Source: Enterobacter sp. 638
GTDB lineage: Bacteria; Pseudomonadota; Gammaproteobacteria; Enterobacterales; Enterobacteriaceae
DNA: 64,000 nucleotides
Assembly (NCBI RefSeq): GCF_000016325.1
Contig: NC_009436.1
Coordinates: 1,674,001 to 1,738,000, forward strand
Reading direction: 5' to 3'
Shown one piece after another: positions 25,852-35,624 of the stretch. The number at the start of each line of letters is the position of its first letter. The first letter of the stretch is position 1. A program made the position numbers and the translations under genes. The notes under the pieces are model-generated. The model was not told the origin of the DNA. It ran no database searches and saw only the letters and a program-made list of their open reading frames with translations.

Positions 25852-27036
25852 TTACAATACTAATCCGGCGAAGCTTGCCGACAGCAGGCTCACCAGCGTC
25901 GCGCCGTAGACCAGACGCAAACCAAAGCGAGAAACCACGTTTCCTTGCTGCTCATTCAGGCCTTTAATCGCACCCGCGATAATCCCGATGGACGCAAAGT
26001 TGGCAAAGGAGACCAGGAAGACCGACAGAATGCCCAGGCCGCGCGGCGTCATTTGACCGGCTATTTTTTGCAGCTCAATCATCGCCACAAATTCATTCGC
26101 CACCAGTTTCGTCGCCATAATACTGCCCGCATTTAACGCATCGCTCAGCGGAATGCCCACCAGCCATGCTAGCGGATAAAATACGTAGCCGAGAATTTGC
26201 TGGAAACTTATGCCAAATACGCTGGAGAAAAGAGCGTTGATGGCGCTAATAATGGCAATAAAGCCGATCAGCATCGCCATAATAATCATCGCCACTTTAA
26301 AACCAGCCAGAATATACTCGCCAAGCATCTCAAAGAAACTCTGAGATTCATGCAGTTTTTCCAGTTTGATTTCGGGTTCGGCTTCTGGTCGCGCCGGGTT
26401 AATGACCGACAAAATAATAAAGGTGCTGAACATATTCAGAATTAACGCAGCGACCACAAATTTGGCATCGAGCATGGTCATATATGCGCCGACAATCGAC
26501 AGCGAAACGGTCGACATCGCGGTAGCAGACATGGTGAACAGGCGGCGAGAGGAGAGATCGCCCAGCACACCTTTATACGCAATAAAGTTTTCCGACTGAC
26601 CCAAAATCAGGGAGCTGACGGCGTTAAACGATTCCAGTTTTCCCATGCCGTTCAGTTTGGACAGCAGCGTGCCGATAACGCGAATAAAAATCGGCAGAAT
26701 TCGCCAATGCTGGAGAATACCAATCAGCGCAGAGATGAAAATAATCGGGCACAGAACGCCGAGGAAAATGAACGCCAGTCCTTTTTCACCCATCCCACCA
26801 AAGACAAAGTTTGTTCCTTCTGCTGCGAATTTCAGCAGGGATTCAAAGAATCCGGAGACATATTTAATCACGAAGAGTCCGCTTTCCGCGTGCAGGAAAA
26901 AGAAAGCTAGCGCAATTTCAATGACAATAAGCTGTAAAACGTAGCGAATACGAATTTTTCGGCGGTCGAAACTCACCAGCCAGGCGAGCGCAAGAATAAT
27001 CACCAGCGCCAGCAGGAAATGGACAAAGTTATACAT
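25852..27036 (-). CDS. NupC-family concentrative nucleoside transporter
   Basis: 394-residue membrane protein of the CNT family, similar along its length to NupC. It has the [10 protein letters not shown] segment, [12 protein letters not shown] and the family signature [12 protein letters not shown], which forms the nucleoside and cation site. It should import nucleosides with protons. E. coli has putP next to efeU here, so this is an added paralogue. It diverges from efeU across 250 nt. Not called nupC, because the true orthologue normally lies elsewhere. Confidence 0.88.
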   Translation of the reverse strand: MYNFVHFLLALVIILALAWLVSFDRRKIRIRYVLQLIVIEIALAFFFLHAESGLFVIKYVSGFFESLLKFAAEGTNFVFGGMGEKGLAFIFLGVLCPIIFISALIGILQHWRILPIFIRVIGTLLSKLNGMGKLESFNAVSSLILGQSENFIAYKGVLGDLSSRRLFTMSATAMSTVSLSIVGAYMTMLDAKFVVAALILNMFSTFIILSVINPARPEAEPEIKLEKLHESQSFFEMLGEYILAGFKVAMIIMAMLIGFIAIISAINALFSSVFGISFQQILGYVFYPLAWLVGIPLSDALNAGSIMATKLVANEFVAMIELQKIAGQMTPRGLGILSVFLVSFANFASIGIIAGAIKGLNEQQGNVVSRFGLRLVYGATLVSLLSASFAGLVL

Positions 27037-27211
27037 TTTAGATTTTCAGCAGGTTATCGAAGCGCTTATTTAGCCATAGTGACGGGTAAGCGTAAATGGG
27101 CATTTACGTTATAAGTTATACACATAACGATAACGAATGAAATTATTAACAGGCGAGCGATTTACATCTCGTCATCAAAACCCCACATATTTTGCTTGTG
27201 TTTATTTGTGC

Positions 27212-27230
27212 CGTAATGATAATCACTATC
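27212..27230 (+). promoter_or_regulatory. Fur box upstream of efeU
   Basis: The 19-mer CGTAATGATAATCACTATC matches the Fur consensus at 16 of 19 positions. It lies 57 nt before the efeU start, so iron-bound Fur should repress efeUOB. Confidence 0.8.
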
Positions 27231-27287
27231 ACAAGAATTTACCTTTCTTTGCATCAGTTGACCGCGATAAACATTTAAGGTGTCGGC

Positions 27288-28121
27288 ATGTTTGTTCCAT
27301 TTCTCATTATGTTACGTGAAGGTCTTGAAGCGGCCTTGATTGTCAGCTTGATCGCCAGCTATCTCAAGCGAACCCAACGAGGGCGCTGGATCGGCGTGAT
27401 GTGGATTGGCGTTTTCCTCGCCGTCGCGCTCTGCCTGGGTCTGGGTATTCTGATCAACGAAACCACCGGTGAATTCCCGCAAAAAGAGCAGGAACTGTTC
27501 GAAGGCATCGTTGCGGCGATCGCCGTGGTGATCCTCACCTGGATGGTGTTCTGGATGCGTAAAGTGTCGCGCAACGTCAAAGTTCAACTGGAGCAGGCGG
27601 TCGATAACGCGCTGCAAAAAAGCAACAGCCACGGTTGGGCGCTGATCCTGATGGTCTTTTTCGCCGTGGCACGCGAAGGGCTGGAGTCGGTCTTCTTCCT
27701 GTTGGCGGCGTTCCAGCAGGATGTGGGTATCTGGCCGCCAATCGGTGCGATGCTGGGCCTGGCAACCGCCGTGGTGCTGGGCTTTATGCTTTATTGGGGC
27801 GGCATTCGCCTGAATCTGGGCGCGTTCTTTAAGTGGACCAGCCTGTTTATTCTGCTGGTGGCCGCGGGTCTGGCGGCGGGGGCGATTCGTGCTTTCCATG
27901 AGGCGGGCCTGTGGAACCATTTCCAGGACGTCGCGTTCGATCTCAGCAATATTCTCTCCACCCATTCGCTTACCGGGACGCTGCTCGAAGGTATTTTTGG
28001 CTATCAGGAAACCCCGAGCGTCAGCGAAGTGGCGATGTATTTCATCTATCTGATTCCGGCGCTGGTGCTGTTCTTTATGCCATCACGCCCCAGCACTCAG
28101 CCGTCGCGTTCTGCGCCCTGA
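27288..28121 (+). CDS. efeU: EfeU, ferrous iron permease (FTR1 family)
   Basis: 277 residues with seven predicted helices and two REGLE iron-transport motifs (residues 10-14 and 129-133). It moves iron across the inner membrane as part of EfeUOB, which works best at low pH. The gene is intact, unlike the frameshifted copy in E. coli K-12. Preceded by a Fur box and followed by efeO after 53 nt. Confidence 0.96.
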   Translation: MFVPFLIMLREGLEAALIVSLIASYLKRTQRGRWIGVMWIGVFLAVALCLGLGILINETTGEFPQKEQELFEGIVAAIAVVILTWMVFWMRKVSRNVKVQLEQAVDNALQKSNSHGWALILMVFFAVAREGLESVFFLLAAFQQDVGIWPPIGAMLGLATAVVLGFMLYWGGIRLNLGAFFKWTSLFILLVAAGLAAGAIRAFHEAGLWNHFQDVAFDLSNILSTHSLTGTLLEGIFGYQETPSVSEVAMYFIYLIPALVLFFMPSRPSTQPSRSAP

Positions 28122-28174
28122 TGTGCACAGTGCGTACACGAGTAGTTACAACATACTTTTAATAGGGAAGGGTC

Positions 28175-29302
28175 ATGGCAATTCAATTTCGTCGTAGTGC
28201 GTTACAGGTTGGTGTGGCAGCGCTGTTTGCGTATGCGTTTTCTGCTCAGGCGGCTGATGTTCCTCAGGTGAAAGTCACCGTGAACGATAAACAGTGTGAG
28301 CCGATGACGATCACGGTCAATAGCGGTAAAACGCAATTTATTATTCAAAACCATAGCCAGAAGGCGCTGGAGTGGGAAATCCTCAAAGGCGTGATGGTTG
28401 TGGAAGAGCGTGAAAACATCGCTCCTGGTTTTAGCCAAAAAATGACCGCGAACCTGCAACCGGGCGAATATGACATGACCTGCGGTCTGTTGACTAACCC
28501 GAAAGGCAAGCTGATCGTCAAAGGTGAAGCAACAGCTGATGCGGCAAAAGGCGAAGCGTTGCTGAGCCTGGGCGCAGCAATCACCGCCTATAAAGAGTAC
28601 GTCACGAAAGAGACCGCCGACCTGGTCACTGGCACCAAAGCCTTTACCGACGCGGTGAAAGCGGGCGATATCGAAAAAGCGAAATCCCTGTATGCACCAA
28701 CCCGTCAGCATTACGAGCGTATCGAGCCGATCGCCGAACTGTTCTCTGACCTCGACGGCAGCATTGACGCCCGTGAAGACGACTATGAGCAAAAGGCCGC
28801 CGATCCGAAATTCACCGGTTTCCACCGTCTTGAGAAAGCGCTGTTTGGCGACAACTCCACCAAAGGCATGGAAAAATACGCTGAGCAGCTCAATACCGAC
28901 GTATTGGATCTGCAAAAACGCATCAGCGAGCTGGCCTTCCCGCCATCAAAAGTGGTGGGTGGCGCGGCGGGTCTGATTGAAGAAGTGGCCGCCAGCAAAA
29001 TCAGCGGCGAAGAAGATCGCTACAGCCACACTGACCTGTGGGACTTCCAGGCCAACGTAGATGGCGCGCAGAAAATTGTCGAACTCCTGCGTCCACAGCT
29101 GCAAAAAGATAACAGCGCGCTGCTGGCTAAAGTGGATGCAAACTTCAAAAAAGTGAACACTATTCTGGCGAAATACCGCACGAAAGACGGGTATGAAACC
29201 TACGACAAGTTAACCGATGCAGATCGCAACGCATTGAAAGGACCCATCACCACGCTGGCAGAAGATCTGGCTCAGCTGCGTGGCGTACTGGGTCTGGACT
29301 AA
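28175..29302 (+). CDS. efeO: EfeO, periplasmic iron-uptake component
   Basis: 375 residues: a signal peptide (cleavage near AFSAQA), an N-terminal cupredoxin-like domain (about 30-120, [13 protein letters not shown] and [11 protein letters not shown]) and a C-terminal peptidase M75-like domain with HxxE-type HRLEKALF. EfeO binds iron in the periplasm and hands it to EfeU. The cupredoxin domain lacks an obvious full type 1 copper set, as is usual for this subgroup. It lies between efeU and efeB. Confidence 0.95.
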   Translation: MAIQFRRSALQVGVAALFAYAFSAQAADVPQVKVTVNDKQCEPMTITVNSGKTQFIIQNHSQKALEWEILKGVMVVEERENIAPGFSQKMTANLQPGEYDMTCGLLTNPKGKLIVKGEATADAAKGEALLSLGAAITAYKEYVTKETADLVTGTKAFTDAVKAGDIEKAKSLYAPTRQHYERIEPIAELFSDLDGSIDAREDDYEQKAADPKFTGFHRLEKALFGDNSTKGMEKYAEQLNTDVLDLQKRISELAFPPSKVVGGAAGLIEEVAASKISGEEDRYSHTDLWDFQANVDGAQKIVELLRPQLQKDNSALLAKVDANFKKVNTILAKYRTKDGYETYDKLTDADRNALKGPITTLAEDLAQLRGVLGLD

Positions 29303-29307
29303 GCATC

Positions 29308-30591
29308 ATGAACGAGAAAGAAGAGTACGGCGTCGCGGAACCTTCCCGACGTCGATTGCTGAAAGGCGTGGGGGCACTGGGTGGTGCGCTCGCGCTGGCT
29401 GGCGGCTGCCCGGTAGCGTATGCGGCAAAACCGCAGAGCGCGCCGGGTACGCTCTCCCCCAATGCGCGGATGGAAACGCAGCCGTTTTACGGCGAGCATC
29501 AGGGTGGGATTTTGACGCCACAGCAGGCGGCCATGATGGTGGTCGCCTTTGACTCGCTGGCCAGCGACAAAGCGGACCTGGAACGTCTGTTCCGCGTGCT
29601 GACGAAACGCATCGCGTTTCTGACGGCAGGCGGCCCGGCACCCGAAACGCCTAACCCGCGCATGCCGCCGATGGATTCTGGCATTCTCGGGCCGTTTATC
29701 GCCCCGGATAACCTGACCGTCACGGTGTCGGTCGGCGAATCGCTCTTTGACGCTCGCTATGGTCTGGAGAAGCACAAGCCGAAAACGCTGCAGAAGATGA
29801 CGCGTTTTCCAAATGATTCTCTGGATGCGGCGCTGTGTCATGGCGATCTGCTGATCCAGATTTGCGCCAACACCCAGGATACGGTGATCCATGCCTTGCG
29901 CGACATCATCAAGCACACGCCGGATTTACTCAGCGTGCGCTGGAAGCGTGAAGGATTTATCTCCGATCACGCGGCGCGAAGCCAGGGGAAAGAGACGCCG
30001 GTTAACTTGCTTGGTTTTAAAGACGGCACGGCGAATCCGGATAGCACTGACGCGGCGTTGATGAAAAGCGTGGTGTGGACGACGGCGGACCAGAGCGAAC
30101 CTGCATGGGCCGTTGGTGGGAGCTATCAGGCGGTGCGGATTATCCAGTTCCATGTTGAGTTTTGGGATCGTACGCCGCTCAAAGAGCAACAGACGATTTT
30201 TGGTCGTGACAAACAAAGCGGTGCGCCGCTGGGCATGAAAAACGAGCATGACGTGCCGGATTATGCGCGCGACCCTGATGGCGATACCATTGCGCTGGAC
30301 AGCCATATTCGTCTGGCCAACCCGCGTACGCCGGAAACCCAGTCGAACCTGATGATGCGCCGTGGATACAGCTATTCTCTGGGCGTCACCAACTCCGGCC
30401 AGCTGGACATGGGGCTGCTGTTTGTCTGCTATCAGCACGATCTGGAAAAAGGCTTCTTAACGGTGCAGAAACGCTTAAACGGCGAAGCGCTGGAAGAGTA
30501 CATAAAACCTATCGGCGGCGGCTATTTCTTTGCCCTGCCAGGCGTGCGCGGTGAAAGTACGTACCTCGCCCAAGGCCTGATCGAAGCGTAA
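29308..30591 (+). CDS. efeB: EfeB, Tat-exported DyP-type haem peroxidase
   Basis: 427 residues. A twin-arginine signal ([14 protein letters not shown]) precedes a hydrophobic stretch and AYA cleavage site, so the folded haem protein is exported by Tat. The DyP signature [10 protein letters not shown] with the catalytic Asp is at about residues 235-244, and the proximal His is in the [11 protein letters not shown] region. It oxidises ferrous iron or releases iron from haem for EfeO/EfeU. It starts 5 nt after efeO and ends at a terminator. Confidence 0.95.
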   Translation: MNEKEEYGVAEPSRRRLLKGVGALGGALALAGGCPVAYAAKPQSAPGTLSPNARMETQPFYGEHQGGILTPQQAAMMVVAFDSLASDKADLERLFRVLTKRIAFLTAGGPAPETPNPRMPPMDSGILGPFIAPDNLTVTVSVGESLFDARYGLEKHKPKTLQKMTRFPNDSLDAALCHGDLLIQICANTQDTVIHALRDIIKHTPDLLSVRWKREGFISDHAARSQGKETPVNLLGFKDGTANPDSTDAALMKSVVWTTADQSEPAWAVGGSYQAVRIIQFHVEFWDRTPLKEQQTIFGRDKQSGAPLGMKNEHDVPDYARDPDGDTIALDSHIRLANPRTPETQSNLMMRRGYSYSLGVTNSGQLDMGLLFVCYQHDLEKGFLTVQKRLNGEALEEYIKPIGGGYFFALPGVRGESTYLAQGLIEA

Positions 30592-30594
30592 ATT

Positions 30595-30620
30595 TATCCC
30601 CGTGATACTTCGCGGGGATA
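30595..30620 (+). terminator. efeUOB terminator
   Basis: TATCCCCG and CGGGGATA form an 8-bp stem with a 10-nt loop, followed by TTATTTTTTC. It lies 3 nt after the efeB stop. Confidence 0.8.
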
Positions 30621-30644
30621 TTATTTTTTCGTATGTCTATCCCT

Positions 30645-30677
30645 CTGTTATATTTCTGTAATATTCCTGTAAGAGAC
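30645..30677 (+). promoter_or_regulatory. Three tandem Pho-box repeats upstream of phoH
   Basis: CTGT cores at 30645, 30656 and 30667 recur every 11 bp with AT-rich spacers, the direct-repeat pattern bound by PhoB. The phoH start is 137 nt downstream. Expression should rise under phosphate limitation, as in E. coli. Confidence 0.75.
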
Positions 30678-30813
30678 TCATCTCAACTGCAGGAGTGGTC
30701 TTGAGGTTGCATTCAGGTAAAATAAATGTTGCATTTATGATAAATCCTGATGTACTTATTACAAGACGGCGGTAGTTCCCGGCAGTGATATCGATTCACT
30801 ATGGAGATCGCGA

Positions 30814-31881
30814 ATGGTTGGGTCCTGTACTGGACATAAGCAACATCACAACCGCACCACACAGCGCGGAGGCCCTGACTCCGGCAGCGATTTCTTCACC
30901 ACAAAATTCTCCTCCCCAACGCATCACCCTGACTTTTCCGACATACAGCGCGGTGCGCATAGCCGTACGTGTGTGTCATCCAAAAAGGCAAGCAATGGCT
31001 TACAAGGAAGCCAAACTTCAGATGTTCGTTCGCCTGATCGCGTCGCCAACGGCGATGCGTGTGATGAATACCAACAACTCAAGGTGCTATCCATGGGAAG
31101 ACAAAAAGCAGTGATCAAAGCTCGTCGCGAAGCAAAACGTGTGCTGAGACGGGATTCACGTAGCCATAAACAGCGTGAAGAAGAATCGGTCACCTCGCTT
31201 GTGCAGATGAGTGGCGTAGAAGCAATTGGCATGGCGCGGGACAGCCGCGATCATTCACCTATTGAAGCGCGTAATGAAGCTCAGGCGCACTACCTGAATG
31301 CTATCGAGAGTAAACAGCTGATCTTCGCCACCGGTGAAGCCGGATGCGGGAAAACCTGGATTAGTGCTGCTAAGGCGGCGGAGGCTCTGATTCATAAGGA
31401 TGTGGACAGAATTATCGTCACCCGTCCGGTATTGCAGGCCGATGAAGATCTCGGTTTCTTGCCCGGCGATATATCAGAGAAGTTTGCCCCGTATTTCCGA
31501 CCCGTCTATGACGTGCTGGTGAAACGACTGGGTGCCTCTTTTATGCAGTACTGCCTGCGACCAGAGATTGGCAAGGTGGAAATCGCGCCGTTCGCTTATA
31601 TGCGCGGACGTACATTTGAAAATGCGGTCGTGATTCTTGACGAGGCTCAGAACGTGACTGCTGCGCAAATGAAGATGTTTTTAACGCGCCTCGGGGAAAA
31701 TGTGACGGTTATCGTCAATGGCGATATCACCCAATGCGATTTGCCGTCGGGCGTGAAGTCTGGCCTGAGCGACGCTATGTCACGTTTTGTTGAAGACGAT
31801 ATGGTGGGTGTGGTGCGTTTTACCAAAGACGACTGCGTGCGTTCGGCGCTCTGCCAGCATACCTTAAACGCCTATTATTGA
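30814..31881 (+). CDS. phoH: PhoH, phosphate-starvation ATPase/RNA-helicase-like protein
   Basis: 355 residues from the ATG at 30814, which has GGAG 7 nt upstream. The conserved ATPase domain begins near MGRQKAVIKARRE (an internal ATG at 31093 would give 262 residues). Walker A is GEAGCGKTW, Walker B is VILDEAQN, and a late TRLGENVTVIVNGDITQCDLP is typical. The family is linked to RNA metabolism. The first 93 residues are low-complexity and poorly conserved by inspection, so the start is uncertain. Preceded by Pho boxes. Confidence 0.9.
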   Translation: MVGSCTGHKQHHNRTTQRGGPDSGSDFFTTKFSSPTHHPDFSDIQRGAHSRTCVSSKKASNGLQGSQTSDVRSPDRVANGDACDEYQQLKVLSMGRQKAVIKARREAKRVLRRDSRSHKQREEESVTSLVQMSGVEAIGMARDSRDHSPIEARNEAQAHYLNAIESKQLIFATGEAGCGKTWISAAKAAEALIHKDVDRIIVTRPVLQADEDLGFLPGDISEKFAPYFRPVYDVLVKRLGASFMQYCLRPEIGKVEIAPFAYMRGRTFENAVVILDEAQNVTAAQMKMFLTRLGENVTVIVNGDITQCDLPSGVKSGLSDAMSRFVEDDMVGVVRFTKDDCVRSALCQHTLNAYY

Positions 31882-31900
31882 GTGTGCGATTGCTCTCAAG

Positions 31901-31916
31901 GCCCGGGAAACCGGGC
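31901..31916 (+). terminator. phoH terminator
   Basis: GCCCGG and CCGGGC form a 6-bp stem with a GAAA loop, followed by TTTGTTTTTT. It lies 19 nt after the phoH stop. Confidence 0.85.
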
Positions 31917-31977
31917 TTTGTTTTTTGTGGGCAAGGTGTTGTGGCAAACTCATTGTGACAAACAACAGACGAAAAAA

Positions 31978-31999
31978 AGCCCGCATTTTCATGCGGGCT
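31978..31999 (-). terminator. Terminator of the distal tRNA-Ser
   Basis: On the minus strand AGCCCGCAT and ATGCGGGCT form a perfect 9-bp stem followed by a T run. It lies 12 nt after the tRNA 3' end. Confidence 0.9.
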
Positions 32000-32011
32000 C
32001 TTCTTTAAATA

Positions 32012-32099
32012 TGGCGGTGAGAGAGGGGTTCGAACCCTCGATACGTTGCCGTATACACACTTTCCAGGCGTGCTCCTTCAGCCACTCGGACACCTCACC
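32012..32099 (-). tRNA. tRNA-Ser(GGA), copy 1
   Basis: 88 nt on the minus strand, with CCA encoded. The acceptor stem is GGTGAGG/CTCACC-G, the anticodon loop is CTGGAAA with anticodon GGA, there is a long class II variable arm (TATACGGCAACGTAT) and a T loop GGTTCGAACCC. It reads UCC/UCU codons and corresponds to serX, next to ghrA as in E. coli. An identical copy lies 316 nt upstream in transcription order. Confidence 0.97.
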
Positions 32100-32293
32100 G
32101 TATTGTTCTGCTGCCTTACCGCGAGGGGGCAACGGGGCGCTACTATAGGGAGTTGCGCGAAAACGGTCAAGCTTATTTTGCGCATGGGCGGCTGTTCGGT
32201 TAAGCAATAATCACTCTCACGAATAGGTTAGCGTCAATTAAGGAGAATGTGGGCCAGGGGCGCGTGAAACAGGGTTTCGACAGACGAAAAAAA

Positions 32294-32315
32294 AGCCCGC
32301 ATTTTTATGCGAGCT
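32294..32315 (-). terminator. Terminator-like hairpin between the two tRNA-Ser genes
   Basis: On the minus strand AGCTCGCAT and ATGCGGGCT pair over 9 positions with one T-G wobble, followed by a T run. It is a copy of the terminator after the other tRNA with one substitution in the stem. Confidence 0.75.
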
Positions 32316-32327
32316 CTTCTTCAAATA

Positions 32328-32415
32328 TGGCGGTGAGAGAGGGGTTCGAACCCTCGATACGTTGCCGTATACACACTTTCCAGGCGTGCTCCTTCAGCCA
32401 CTCGGACACCTCACC
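32328..32415 (-). tRNA. tRNA-Ser(GGA), copy 2
   Basis: Identical in sequence to the copy at 32012-32099, including anticodon GGA and encoded CCA. The duplicated unit spans about 140 nt, including the terminator and a few bases on each side, which shows a recent tandem duplication. Confidence 0.97.
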
Positions 32416-32647
32416 GTATTGTCATCCCGTTGCTGCTGGGACGGGCGCTAATGTAAGGAAAAGCCGAACTGCCGTCAATCAACTTTTTCAGTTAATTAGC
32501 GTGTTGAGACAAACTTTAAGCAACATGATTCCTGAATGTGCTGAAAGCGTCTCTTTTATCAGCAACGCAGTTTCCAGATAAATTTGTTATGCTGGCAATC
32601 CAGTTGAAAATGCACATAAAACAGCGAAATAAAAGGCAGGAGTCATT

Positions 32648-33586
32648 ATGGATATCATCTTTTATCACCCGACGTTTGATACCCCTTACTGGATCAACGC
32701 GCTGACGGCAGCCCTGCCTGGCGCACGCGTTCGTGAGTGGAAGCGCGGCGATAATGAACATGCCGATTACGCGTTAGTTTGGCATCCGCCAGTCGAGATG
32801 TTGCAGGGGCGCGACCTGAAAGCGGTGTTTGCCCTTGGGGCGGGTGTCGATTCGATTCTGAGTAAACTGAAAGCCCATCCGGAAATGCTGCCAGAACATA
32901 TTCCCCTGTTCCGACTCGAAGACACTGGTATGGGTCAGCAAATGCAGGAATATGCCGTTAGCCAGGTGCTGCACTGGTTCCGCCGTTTTGATGATTATCA
33001 GGCGCTCAAACAGAAATCACACTGGGAGCCGCTGGCTGATTATCAGCGTGAAGATTTTACCATCGGTATTTTGGGCGCCGGGGTGCTGGGCTCGAAGGTC
33101 GCTGAAGCGCTCGCACCGTGGGGATTTCCGCTGCGTTGCTGGAGCCGCAGCCGCAAAACGTATCCTGGTGTGCAAAGTTTCGCTGGGGCGGACGAACTTC
33201 CGGCTTTTTTAAAGGGTACGCGCGTGCTGATTAACCTGCTGCCGAACACGGCAGAAACCGTGGGAATTATCAATAAAGGGCTGCTCAATCAGCTGGCGGA
33301 TGAAAGCTATTTGATGAACCTGGCGCGCGGCGTTCATGTGATTGAGGAGGATCTGATTGATGCCCTGAATACGGGCAAGCTCAAGGGCGCTATGCTGGAT
33401 GTCTACAGCAGCGAGCCGTTGCCGGTCGAAAGCCCGCTGTGGGCGCACCCGCGCGTGGCAATGACCCCGCATATCGCGGCAGTGACGCGTCCAGCAGAAG
33501 CCGTGGCGTATATTGCCCGCACCATTGAGCATCTGGAGCAGGGGAAAGCGGCCACCAGGCAGGTCAACAGACAGCTCGGCTACTGA
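32648..33586 (+). CDS. ghrA: GhrA, glyoxylate/hydroxypyruvate reductase A
   Basis: 312 residues of the D-isomer-specific 2-hydroxyacid dehydrogenase family. The Rossmann motif [16 protein letters not shown] is central; the substrate-binding Arg is in [11 protein letters not shown], and the catalytic His follows in [10 protein letters not shown]. It reduces glyoxylate and hydroxypyruvate with NADPH in the cytoplasm. AGGAG precedes the ATG. Monocistronic, with its own terminator. Confidence 0.96.
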   Translation: MDIIFYHPTFDTPYWINALTAALPGARVREWKRGDNEHADYALVWHPPVEMLQGRDLKAVFALGAGVDSILSKLKAHPEMLPEHIPLFRLEDTGMGQQMQEYAVSQVLHWFRRFDDYQALKQKSHWEPLADYQREDFTIGILGAGVLGSKVAEALAPWGFPLRCWSRSRKTYPGVQSFAGADELPAFLKGTRVLINLLPNTAETVGIINKGLLNQLADESYLMNLARGVHVIEEDLIDALNTGKLKGAMLDVYSSEPLPVESPLWAHPRVAMTPHIAAVTRPAEAVAYIARTIEHLEQGKAATRQVNRQLGY

Positions 33587-33601
33587 TTCCGGCGTGAGTC
33601 A

Positions 33602-33621
33602 AACCCGGCACTGGCCGGGTT
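33602..33621 (+). terminator. ghrA terminator
   Basis: AACCCGGC and GCCGGGTT form an 8-bp stem with a 4-nt loop and a short T tail. Confidence 0.85.
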
Positions 33622-33681
33622 TTTGCTAATATTCACCCCCCATTCCTGCTATCCTTTGGTAAAACATCAGAGGAGAGACCG

Positions 33682-34419
33682 ATGTATCCCGTTGACCTGC
33701 ATATGCACACCGTCGCCAGTACCCATGCTTACAGCACCCTCCATGACTACATCGCGCAAGCCCGGTTGAAAGGTATTAAACTTTTCGCCATTACCGATCA
33801 CGGTCCTGATATGGCTGATGCGCCGCACTACTGGCATTTTGTGAATATGCGGATCTGGCCACGTCTGGTTGATGGCGTTGGGATACTGCGTGGTATCGAG
33901 GCCAATATTAAAAATACGGACGGTGAAATCGACTGTACTGGCCCGATGCTGACGTCTCTGGATATGATTATCGCCGGTTTTCATGAGCCGGTGTTCCCGC
34001 CGCAAGATAAGGACACCCATACTCAGGCAATGATTGCGACGATTGCCAGCGGCAACGTGCACATTATTAGCCATCCCGGTAACCCTAAATTCCCTATCGA
34101 CATTCAGGCCGTGGCGCAAGCGGCGGCCAAACACCGTGTGGCATTGGAAATCAACAACTCTTCCTTTACACACTCCCGAATGGGCAGTGAAGCGAACTGT
34201 CGTGCCGTCGCAGCGGCAGTGCGCGATGCAGGCGGAATGGTTGCGCTGGGTTCTGATTCCCACACGGCGTTTACGCTGGGTGAGTTTACCGAGTGTCGGA
34301 AAGTGCTGGATGAGGTGGGGTTCCCGGAAGAGAGAATTCTTAACGTCACGCCGCGCCGCATGCTCGATTTCCTTGAGTCGCTCGGTATGCCTCATATCCC
34401 TGAATTTGCAGACCTTTAA
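33682..34419 (+). CDS. ycdX: YcdX, PHP-family zinc phosphatase
   Basis: 245 residues with the PHP domain metal ligands: DLHMHT at residues 5-10, TDHGPD, IEANI, HPGNP and a late GSDSHTAF. The trinuclear metal site supports phosphatase activity; in E. coli it is tied to swarming motility. It starts the ycdXY pair; ycdY encodes its maturation chaperone 20 nt downstream. GAGGAG precedes the ATG. Confidence 0.95.
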   Translation: MYPVDLHMHTVASTHAYSTLHDYIAQARLKGIKLFAITDHGPDMADAPHYWHFVNMRIWPRLVDGVGILRGIEANIKNTDGEIDCTGPMLTSLDMIIAGFHEPVFPPQDKDTHTQAMIATIASGNVHIISHPGNPKFPIDIQAVAQAAAKHRVALEINNSSFTHSRMGSEANCRAVAAAVRDAGGMVALGSDSHTAFTLGEFTECRKVLDEVGFPEERILNVTPRRMLDFLESLGMPHIPEFADL

Positions 34420-34439
34420 TATTGTAATGGAAAAATGAA

Positions 34440-34994
34440 ATGAACGAGTTTTCAATCCTTTGCCGCGTACTGGGCACCTTGTATTACCGTCAGCCGCAGG
34501 ATCCGCTGCTGGTGCCGCTCTTTACGCTGATTCGCGAAGGCAAGCTCGCGGAAAACTGGCCTCTGGAGCAGGATGAGCAGCTAGAGCGTCTGCAAAAAAG
34601 CTGTGATATGCAGCAGATCGCGGCGGACTACAACGCCCTGTTTGTTGGCGAAGAGTGTCGCGTATCGCCGTATCGTTCCGCATGGGAAGAGGGCGCAACG
34701 GAAGCTGAAGTGCGCGCGTTTCTGTCCGAGCGTGGAATGCCGCTGACGGATGCGCCTGCCGATCATATTGGCACCCTGTTGTTGGCCGCGTCCTGGATTG
34801 AAGATCACGCCGGGGAAGATGAAAGCGAAGCACTTGAAACGCTGTTCGCCGATTATCTGCTGCCATGGTGCGGCGCTTTCCTGGGCAAAATCGAAGCGCA
34901 TGCCACGTCGCCTTTCTGGCGGACGATGGCCCCATTGACCCGTGATGCCGTGTCGGCCATGTGGGATGAATTACAGGAAGAGAATGAAGAGTGA
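34440..34994 (+). CDS. ycdY: YcdY, TorD/DmsD-family chaperone for YcdX
   Basis: 184-residue all-helical protein of the TorD/NarJ chaperone family. It has the DYNALFVGEECRVSPYRSAW segment and a C-terminal FLGKIEAHATSPFWRTMAPLT. YcdY helps YcdX acquire zinc in E. coli. It follows ycdX closely and is probably on the same mRNA. A run of acidic residues ends the protein. Confidence 0.93.
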   Translation: MNEFSILCRVLGTLYYRQPQDPLLVPLFTLIREGKLAENWPLEQDEQLERLQKSCDMQQIAADYNALFVGEECRVSPYRSAWEEGATEAEVRAFLSERGMPLTDAPADHIGTLLLAASWIEDHAGEDESEALETLFADYLLPWCGAFLGKIEAHATSPFWRTMAPLTRDAVSAMWDELQEENEE

Positions 34995-35090
34995 CACTCG
35001 TCACATTTCAAATGTAACAGTGTATTTTGGTTTGCATAAAATGTGCTCATGATCCCATTTCGTGGCCGCGTATCTGATAAGATGCGCGCC

Positions 35091-35573
35091 ATGAACATAC
35101 TCCTTTCTATCGCAATCACGACAGGCATTCTCTCCGGACTCTGGGGATGGGTGGCTGTGTCCCTTGGGTTACTGAGTTGGGCGGGATTCCTCGGCTGTAC
35201 GGCCTATTTCGCTTGCCCACAGGGCGGGCTTAAAGGGCTGTTTATCTCCGGATCTACCATGATGAGCGGCGTGGTGTGGGCGCTCATTATCATGAAGGGT
35301 AGCGCACTGGCACCGCATCTTGAGATCGTGGGCTATATGATGACAGGCGCGGTGGCATTTTTGATGTGTATCCAGGCGAAGCACCTGTTGCTGTCATTCG
35401 TTCCTGGAACCTTTATTGGCGCATGCGCAACGTTTGCCGGTCAGGGCGACTGGAAAATGATTGTCCCGTCTTTGCTACTTGGCCTGGTGTTTGGTTACGC
35501 CATGAAGAACAGCGGACTATGGCTAGCGGCGCGACGAGAAAGGGCACAAAACGTCACCGTATTAAGCAAATAA
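35091..35573 (+). CDS. ycdZ: YcdZ, DUF1097 inner-membrane protein
   Basis: 160 residues with four or five hydrophobic helices, DUF1097. It begins MNILLSIAITTGILSGLWGW and contains CTAYFACPQGGLKG and LSFVPGTFIGACATFAGQG. The start at 35091 fits the family; an in-frame ATG 16 codons earlier adds a charged leader without homology. Function unknown. It ends at a terminator shared with the convergent csgDEFG operon. Confidence 0.9.
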   Translation: MNILLSIAITTGILSGLWGWVAVSLGLLSWAGFLGCTAYFACPQGGLKGLFISGSTMMSGVVWALIIMKGSALAPHLEIVGYMMTGAVAFLMCIQAKHLLLSFVPGTFIGACATFAGQGDWKMIVPSLLLGLVFGYAMKNSGLWLAARRERAQNVTVLSK

Positions 35574-35574
35574 A

Positions 35575-35600
35575 AAAGCGAGACTCTCGGGTCTCGCTTT
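35575..35600. terminator. Bidirectional terminator between ycdZ and csgG
   Basis: AAAGCGAGAC and GTCTCGCTTT form a perfect 10-bp stem with a 6-nt loop; A and T runs flank it on both strands. Confidence 0.88.
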
Positions 35601-35624
35601 TCTTTTGCGCTTCTGAATCAGGAA

